From positions 4,233-68,232 of the forward strand of contig JNVV01000090.1 of the NCBI GenBank assembly GCA_000733355.1: a stretch of DNA of 64,000 nt, written 5' to 3'. The translations under genes and the position numbers were made by a program. Positions 57,855-64,000 of this stretch are shown here, one piece after another (the first letter of the stretch is position 1; the number at the start of each line of letters is the position of its first letter). The DNA comes from Falciphora oryzae (taxonomy: Eukaryota; Ascomycota; Sordariomycetes; Magnaporthales; Magnaporthaceae). Below the pieces are notes generated by a model that saw nothing but the letters and a program-made list of their open reading frames with translations, did no database searches and was not told the origin of the DNA.

Positions 57855-59550
57855 ATGTCAGACGTGGAAACATCAGGCCTGCGGGTGCTCCAGCTACCCC
57901 TTGGGGCGCGCTTCGCGCAAGCCTTCATGGCCGTTTTGGCCGTCGCCCTGGTTACACTCGTCTACACGACGCTCATTCGGCGCGGCGCCTTGATGGCGAC
58001 GACGTCGCTGTATCCGAGGCGGCCCATCGAGGAGAACATCGGGACTGTCCTTGATGCGGCGTGGCCGCACAGCAGCGGCGGCAGCTTCGGCAGCAGCACC
58101 AACTCCATATTGCTTTTCTACATCGGCAGAATGGACAGCGGCTCTTCTTCCAGCGAGCTCGCCGCTCGGCACCGCGCCAAGACCCTCGCGACGCCCGTCG
58201 GGCCCGAGAAGCGGCACCCGCTGTGGCTCGCGTCGGGCTCGCCCCTGACCAAGAACGTGGTGCAGCTGCTCATCTGGGAGTGGGTGTCACTGTGCTGCTG
58301 CTGCTCATGACCGCATGCACGCTGCTCTTCAACGGCTTCTTCACAAGCAGCCTCAACCCGGACAGCTACCCGCGCCTAACCGTCGTGCTGATTTATGTGG
58401 CCGCCTACTTCTGCTACGTGTGGCTCACCGTGCTGCGCTTCCTGCGCACCGTTTTTGGCGGTGCCGCCTGGAGCCTGCTGGAGCGCGCACACTTTGTGGT
58501 AGCCGAGACGGCGCCGCTGCGGCGACGGTGCGCCTCGGCCACAGCGGGCACACCAAGCACGACCGCCGGTCTAAGCTACGAGTTCCGCGCCATCGACAAG
58601 GCGAACGACGCGTTCGTTCCGCAGACCTTCCAGGCCGTGCTGCTCGGCATTCCGGCGTCGCCATCACCGCACGTGCTGTCAACCCGACGATGCCGGCCTC
58701 CGTGGTTCCACCTGCCGACGTTGGCTCCGGTGATCCCCCAACTCCCGAGCACGGGGAAAAAGAGGGCACGGGCGGGGACACGGATACGGACGTGACGGAG
58801 CAGCGCGCCGCACTAGCGACCATCGACGCGGCGCAGCGGACGGAGCGGGCGACGGCGACGGCGGCATCGGCGCTCGCGCTCGACCGCGTCATGGCCAACG
58901 CGATGGTGCTCATGGGGGTGACGCTCTCGTCAGGGTTCGCGTCGTGGACGTCGGCCCAATTCTCGGCCGGCACGCCCAACAACACAACCACCAACCAGAT
59001 CGGCTCGCTTGCGTTGCTGGCGTCGCTGTCGTTGGGGGCCGCCAGCCTTTTCACCTCGGCCATGCACCTCGACGTGGTGACCTCGGCCTTTGCCACTATC
59101 GCCTCGCTCAAAGAGACCAAGATCAACGGCCTGGCGGTGGACCACTACCGCAAGCGGGGCGCGGGCGCGGGCGCCTGGTCGGGCGGGGAGGGGGGCTCGA
59201 CGGCGGCGGTGCGGCCGATCGCGTTCACGCAGGGCACGGTGCCGCTCGCGCGAGTGACGGTGCGGGACCTGCTGGCGGGGGCGCGGCGCGGCGGCGCGGC
59301 GGGCTTGGTGCTGCTGGGCCCCGGGTACGCGCTGCTGCCGCGAGCGGGCGACCACGACCGCCGCTCGGCCGAAACCGCGTTCGACTTCGTGGCCGGCGTC
59401 GATACCGGCCGCGTCGTGCTAACCACCCGCCCGACCGACCGCCACGCCCGCCGCCCGGACGGCGACAGCGTCGACCCTATTAATGTTTGCTTCGCGCCCT
59501 GGCCCGATGCTGAGATCGCCCGGGAGCGATTTGGTAAAGAGGCTTGTTGA
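57855..59550 (+). CDS. Unrecognised membrane protein with two frameshifts
   Basis: Coding-like sequence runs through three frames. MSDVETSGLRVLQL opens the first part, with a helix AFMAVLAVALVTLVYTTLI. Near 58280 the frame changes to a hydrophobic stretch (GVTVLLLLMTACTLLF, VLIYVAAYFCYVWLTVL). Near 58650 it changes again to a third part with paired helices (ANAMVLMGVTLSSGF; IGSLALLASLSLGAASLF) and a Gly/Ala-rich C-terminus ending at 59550. No splice signals explain the shifts well, so they are either indel errors in a GC-rich stretch or real damage. I do not recognise the family. Confidence 0.5.
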
Positions 59551-60727
59551 AAAGACACTGGCTAGCTAGCTGGCTGGCTAACTGATTAATTAGTTGGCTT
59601 GGCTAGCGGTTAGTACGCGCTGGGGCGGCCGCGTCGGAGGACGGTGGAGAAGGGGTCCCCGCGGAGGAGGAAAGCCGGGGGTCCTCGCGCAAGCGAGCCG
59701 CGGGGGTGTCCACGCGCGGAAGCGGGGGGTTTTCGCGCAGGAAACCCGGGGGAGGGAGGGGCGGACGGGAAATGACAGCCAGGTGGCATGTTCGTTCAGG
59801 AATATGGCGTTGGTGAGTACGCTCAGCTTCGTCGGAAATAGGGCGAGCTCATCGTGGGAACCCTAGACTAGCCAGTGTGCCGGACATTATAGCTATAGCC
59901 AGTAGATAGGCGGATTCAAAGATGGACTTGCCATTATTGGCTGCGCAAAAGGGTTGAAAACCTCAGACTTTTGTCTTTAGACGGTCATTTTTAACTTGAA
60001 ACCCCCCCTTTTTTTTCTTTATTCTGCATACAAACTTCCCAAGCCGAGGCGATAGTTTTTTTGATGAGGGGGGTCACAGGATGTGCGGTTAATAACTCTG
60101 CCATGCAGCACCCGCCATGAGAACCGGCATCAAATTTCCCATTGGCCACAGGCACGGGCTGCGTTCACATTTTAATCTGGGGAAATTGCGGGGACGGCAG
60201 GATTTAAACAGCGGCGCAGGGAGGCGCAACTGCCGTCCACTCAAAATAAGGACGGGACATACCGAACACATCGAAACCCCTTTCTCCTAGCTTGGCCTAG
60301 CAGACAGCATGGGGCGTCTCTGTCAAAGGCTGTTACGGCTCGCAAACCAGATAGAAAGGTGGGTATTACCACACGGCTCCACGGGCGAATGGATCTCGAC
60401 TGCTATCACAAGTGATTGGTGGAAACAATACGGACTACACCTACACCTTTCAGGCTGAAGGTGGACTATTATCAAAATGCTGGACACGGAAGGGCCAGGA
60501 AGATGCCAAATCCAGGTTTGGTGTGTGGCTGACTTTCCTCACCACGGCAGATCGGACAAGATGCATAAATAGTTCAGCTCCCCTCCCCCAGAAACGAGAA
60601 GGGGGTTCCTGGTTGGATACTCTGCGCTCACGGACAGCTACTACCGTCTTTGTATTCGCTAGATTTGGAGGCAGAAACAATTTATACATCAATTCCGACA
60701 ATAGTCGTCCAAACAATCGCCGACAAC
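59551..60727. other. Intergenic, promoter side of the xylanase
   Basis: No gene was recognised. A GC-rich purine stretch (59620-59760) is followed by AT-richer DNA. A TATAA-poor but ATAAATAG-containing promoter-like region (60565) precedes the xylanase start. Confidence 0.4.
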
Positions 60728-61515
60728 ATGATCCCCTTACTTCTCTCTATCGCCTTCCTCGTATCGGGGATCTTCACCGCAGCAGTCCCTGCTGGCCTTT
60801 CCCCTGAAGCCGAAGAGCCCGCAGAGCTCCTCCAACTCGAGCCCCGCCAGGGCGGATACTACTATTCCTTCTGGTCGGAGGGTAACGGCAACTTCCGATG
60901 CACCAACGGAGCGGGTGGCCAGTTTGGCGCAACCTGGTCCGGCAATGGCGGCTTTGTATGCGGCAAAGGGTGGAGGAACGGCGGGCAAAGGTATAATTGA
61001 TCAGGCAGAAAAGCCCCTAGAGGAGGCAGATCTCAATCAAGCTTTCACCGTTGCTTCGCCCTGCACGCCCATACTGACAGTATTACTGGGTTGGAAACAG
61101 AACTGTCAGGTACTCCGGAACGTATAACCCCACCGGCCCGGGCTACCTCGCGGTTTACGGTTGGACGCGCAACCCCCTGATCGAGTACTACGTGATCGAG
61201 TCCCACGGTGACCTGAGCCCCAACGAGCCCTGGACGTCCAAGGGCAACTTCACCTTCGAGGATGGCACCTACGAGATGTTCCAGTCGACGCGCGTCCAGA
61301 AGCCCTCCATCGAGGGCACCCGCACCTTCCAGCAGTACTGGTCCGTCCGGTCGGAGAAGCGGGTCGAGGGCTCCGTCAACATGGGCAGGCACTTCTCCGA
61401 GTGGGCAAAGGTGGGGATGAGGCTGGGAGGGCATGACTACATGATCATGGCTGTGGAGGGGTACACCAGCGGGCGGACCACCAGCAGCGGAACTGCTTCT
61501 ATCAATGTGTCGTAG
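60728..61515 (+). CDS. GH11 endo-1,4-beta-xylanase
   Basis: Secreted enzyme cleaving xylan. Exons 60728-60990 and 61101-61515 give 225 residues, the usual size. A signal peptide (about residues 1-19) and a short acidic propeptide ending in PRQ precede the jelly-roll domain (YYYSFWSEGNGNFRCTNG). The nucleophile is E116 in PLIEYYVIE and the acid/base is E207 in MAVEGYTSG. Their 91-residue spacing is typical of the family. YSGTYNPTGPGYLAVYGWTR is intact across the splice. The intron is 110 bp. There is no carbohydrate-binding module. Confidence 0.95.
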
Positions 61516-62344
61516 GGCTGAAAGTCGCTTTGGTGTGTGGTCGGGTTTTTGGTTTGAGGATAATGAAGAAGTTGTAAATTACTTCTCTGACAGACTGACA
61601 GTAGCGCCCGACGAAACTCGAACCTTACTACACCGATTCTCCAGTGTCCTGCAGTATTTCAATGTGTCATGGCCGCCAGAGGGGGTCACGTGATTTGACC
61701 CCTCCACACAGATTTTTTATCTAGGACCCCCCGCCAGGCCAGGCCTCCGGCCTTTGCCCTCCAAATAGAGAACCTTTTCACCACCATTCGAGATCCCCCA
61801 TACTGGCTCTCACACAATGTCTGTCGGGGTTTCAAGGTCTACACAGCACTGGCGACTAGGGGTGTCATGGATCGGGCCTAGTGGCCCTATTCGTTGGTCA
61901 AGGCTTTGCCTTGTGATTAGCTTATATAGCCCCCCCTCGGGGCTAGACCTTGTCACCTAGATTCCTTTCCTCTACTAGTTGAATTCATCACTTCGCCAGG
62001 AGCCCCCAACGCGACCAACATTGGGTTCGCTCCGTCACAAGGGGCATGTTTGTTACTAAAAGTGTTTTTTGTTTTTTGTTTTTTGATGGTTTTTTGGTGC
62101 TTGGAATTCCCTGACCAAAAAGTGCACTTAAAAGCTTGAAACGCCTGGTTAAAAAAGAGCTAACTATAACGTAATTGTAACAAGGGGTCAAAGACGGCTT
62201 GGAGAAAGAATCTCTAGATTGCAGATAATCTTTCTATGGGCTCAAGAGATGCTTGAGGAGGAAGGAATCTTTCGTGAAGGACATAGGAGATGGCAGGGTT
62301 TATATAGACCCTTTGTGATCCGTGCGAAGTATCGAGTACATGAT
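61516..62344. other. Probable retroelement relic after the xylanase
   Basis: TGTCATGG starts at 61664 and 61866, a CTTATATAGCC TATA-like box at about 61920 and a GTCACA near 62034 suggest one or two short decayed LTRs. No coding sequence is present. This is low confidence, since no second copy is visible in the window. Confidence 0.3.
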
Positions 62345-62791
62345 NNNNNNNNNNNNNNNNNNNNNNNNNNNNNNNNNNNNNNNNNNNNNNNNNNNNNNNN
62401 NNNNNNNNNNNNNNNNNNNNNNNNNNNNNNNNNNNNNNNNNNNNNNNNNNNNNNNNNNNNNNNNNNNNNNNNNNNNNNNNNNNNNNNNNNNNNNNNNNNN
62501 NNNNNNNNNNNNNNNNNNNNNNNNNNNNNNNNNNNNNNNNNNNNNNNNNNNNNNNNNNNNNNNNNNNNNNNNNNNNNNNNNNNNNNNNNNNNNNNNNNNN
62601 NNNNNNNNNNNNNNNNNNNNNNNNNNNNNNNNNNNNNNNNNNNNNNNNNNNNNNNNNNNNNNNNNNNNNNNNNNNNNNNNNNNNNNNNNNNNNNNNNNNN
62701 NNNNNNNNNNNNNNNNNNNNNNNNNNNNNNNNNNNNNNNNNNNNNNNNNNNNNNNNNNNNNNNNNNNNNNNNNNNNNNNNNNNNNNNNNNN
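62345..62791. other. Assembly gap of 447 N
   Basis: Unknown bases directly adjoining the left arm of a long inverted repeat, which may itself have caused the gap. Confidence 1.
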
Positions 62792-63137
62792 AAAATCCCA
62801 TATTAAACGCGGTTTTCGACACCCCTGTTAAATCGACCAATTTTAATCCAAATTCGATGCAATTTTATATGCGAGTTTATAATTATACAGTCGATTTATT
62901 GTAATTATCTTAAATTTTATAATATTAAATTAGGTTTAGTATTAGAAAAAACCGTTTTTACAGGGATTATTTTAACGCGTTTTTTTATATTTCACCCGGG
63001 TTAGGGTTATAAAATTTAGGATAATTACAATAAATCGACTGTATAATTATAAACTCGCATATAAAATTGCATCGAATTTGGATTAAAATTGGTCGATTTA
63101 ACAGGGGTGTCGAAAACCGCGTTTAATATGGGATTTT
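62792..63137. repeat. AT-rich foldback element with 131-bp arms
   Basis: Left arm 62792-62922 and right arm 63007-63137 are inverse complements with, as far as I can see, one mismatch (a C/T transition near 62910). The spacer is 84 bp. The element is far richer in A+T than the rest of the window. The left arm runs into the gap, so it may be longer. It encodes nothing and could be a MITE or foldback element. Confidence 0.8.
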
Positions 63138-63285
63138 CAAGTGATCGACTCGCTTGTGTGATCGACTCGCTTGTGGATTACGTTATAAAAAAATATATTT
63201 AGTAACTAATAACTCGTTAAATTTTTAAAAAAATTTAGTTAACGTGGTTCACAAGCGAGTGACGCACACAAGCGAGTGACGCACC
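63138..63285. mobile_element. Facing terminal repeats of Fot1-like elements
   Basis: Two direct copies of GTGATCGACTCGCTTGT occur at about 63141-63176. On the other side are two copies of ACAAGCGAGTGACGCAC (63250-63283). They are inverted relative to each other, and each side abuts TAACGT-type sequence. They read as the ends of two transposons, or of one short element, facing each other. Confidence 0.55.
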
Positions 63286-63348
63286 CACACCCGACCTCCG
63301 GTCAATCGACGCGCATACCAACCCAACAACGCCAGGAATCCATTCAAA

Positions 63349-64000
63349 CTACTCAGAACTGTATACATTGGACATTTCTACTTCTTCCTGACAGGTGCGC
63401 GCATTGTGTCCGGTTTTGCCGCAGGTGCCACATCGCCGACGAGTCGTCGTCGCCCTCCTTTTTTGGACCCCATGGTCGCGCATTTCTTGCTGTAGCTGTC
63501 CATCTAGCTCCTGTTGGTCCAAAACATCTCGTACCTCTTCGATGGTAAGTGACCCTCCAAGTCGGACACGTGTTTTTTTGGCCCTCCGGCGTTTGCTTAG
63601 TGCTTCGTTCGCCCTTCGTAGCTTGGAGCACTCTTCCTCCAAAAGGTTGACCCGATGCATAATTGCCCTCGCCCCTTTCGCAAACTGGTCCACAGCCGCT
63701 AGCATAGATGTCGGAGAGCTGCTTTGGTGATTGGAAATCCGAGTTTTGATGTGTTCGGATTGCGAAGTTGCTTCCCTGGCTGTCCGGGGCGTTTTGGAGG
63801 TCCAAGGTTCGGGGTCGTTCAGGGGCGTCCTCGGGGGAGTTGGAGTCCGTAGCTTTACATCCAGCTTTTCCAGAACCGAATCCGGATTGAAAGGAGCAAG
63901 GCCAGCCCCTCGGAAGCCTCCTTGGATGTTTTCCTTGGTCATGGAGTTAAAAAAAAATGCCGCTTTGAACGCCGAAAGGAACTCGACTTTGGTCACGTGG
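63349..64000 (-). CDS. Fot1/pogo-type transposase, C-terminal part
   Basis: The frame is open to the right window edge, so only the last 216 or so residues are seen. MTKENIQGGFRGAGLAPFNP is the typical end of the DDE domain of Tc1/mariner Fot1/pogo transposases. It is followed by a basic coiled segment (LLEEECSKLRRANEALSKRR). A C-terminal CCHC zinc knuckle is CGTCGKTGHNARTC. The terminal repeat of the element is at about 63238-63285. The catalytic part lies outside the window. A relic of the same family is at 34345-34487. Confidence 0.85.
   Translation of the reverse strand, partial: HVTKVEFLSAFKAAFFFNSMTKENIQGGFRGAGLAPFNPDSVLEKLDVKLRTPTPPRTPLNDPEPWTSKTPRTAREATSQSEHIKTRISNHQSSSPTSMLAAVDQFAKGARAIMHRVNLLEEECSKLRRANEALSKRRRAKKTRVRLGGSLTIEEVRDVLDQQELDGQLQQEMRDHGVQKRRATTTRRRCGTCGKTGHNARTCQEEVEMSNVYSSE

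Noticed and set aside
61600..61640. B-box-like sequence on the minus strand after the xylanase
   Set aside because: A GGTTCGAG-type match exists, but the surrounding bases do not pair as a tRNA. It is more likely part of a retroelement relic.
1..64000. CRISPR arrays, bacterial operons and ribosome-binding sites
   Set aside because: No spaced direct repeats or prokaryotic signals occur. Introns and gene families show that this is a fungal chromosome.

Overview
The window comes from a GC-rich filamentous ascomycete, most likely a Sordariomycete. The genes have short introns (about 60-120 bp) with GTRAGT-type donors and CTNAC-like branch points. A single dispersed 5S rRNA gene is present. The families are typical of Pezizomycotina: a fungal NLR, a Zn2Cys6 regulator, a highly reducing polyketide synthase (PKS), a rhodopsin-domain membrane protein and a GH11 xylanase. 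Many relics are decayed repeats, and several differ mainly by C-to-T or G-to-A changes, as repeat-induced point mutation (RIP) would leave.

Layout. 1-2.1 kb: nested retroelement relics. 3.2-7.4 kb: a broken PNP/NB-ARC/TPR NLR gene, cut by a solo-LTR-like insertion and followed by a partial duplicate. 7.4-20.7 kb: a group rich in redox and metal functions: ferric reductase, opine dehydrogenase-family enzyme, truncated MFS transporter, methyltransferase, cytochrome P450 and a P1B copper ATPase. 20.7-34.5 kb: repeat-rich and mostly gene-poor, with one unknown protein, the 5S gene, an assembly gap, and a rhodopsin-domain gene running into that gap. 34.6-55.9 kb: a secondary-metabolite gene cluster: FMO-type monooxygenase, polytopic membrane protein (possible membrane terpene cyclase), FAD monooxygenase of the PaxM-like epoxidase type, Zn2Cys6 regulator, DUF3237 protein, SDR, a decayed paralogue of the membrane protein, and a four-exon highly reducing PKS. 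56-64 kb: repeat relics, a decayed cysteine-rich tandem-repeat gene of knottin-like spacing, an unrecognised membrane protein, a GH11 xylanase, a second gap, a long AT-rich inverted repeat and the end of a Fot1/pogo-type transposase.

How the genes may work together (inference). The PKS has KS, AT, DH, KR and ACP motifs but degenerate methyltransferase and enoylreductase regions, so it should make a partly reduced chain. The two flavin monooxygenases and the membrane protein could oxidise and cyclise an isoprenoid or polyene part, under the Zn2Cys6 factor. No prenyltransferase, thioesterase or exporter for this cluster is visible. The copies of one repeat family on its two sides (33.4-34.0 kb and 56.1-56.5 kb) lie in opposite orientation. 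The earlier metal/redox group may be a coincidental neighbourhood or a small metallophore or metal-handling locus; the sequence cannot decide. Single-base frameshifts in otherwise coding-like genes (NLR near 3717, membrane protein near 58280 and 58650) may be real decay or assembly errors. Exon boundaries given here were worked out by hand from splice consensus and reading-frame continuity.
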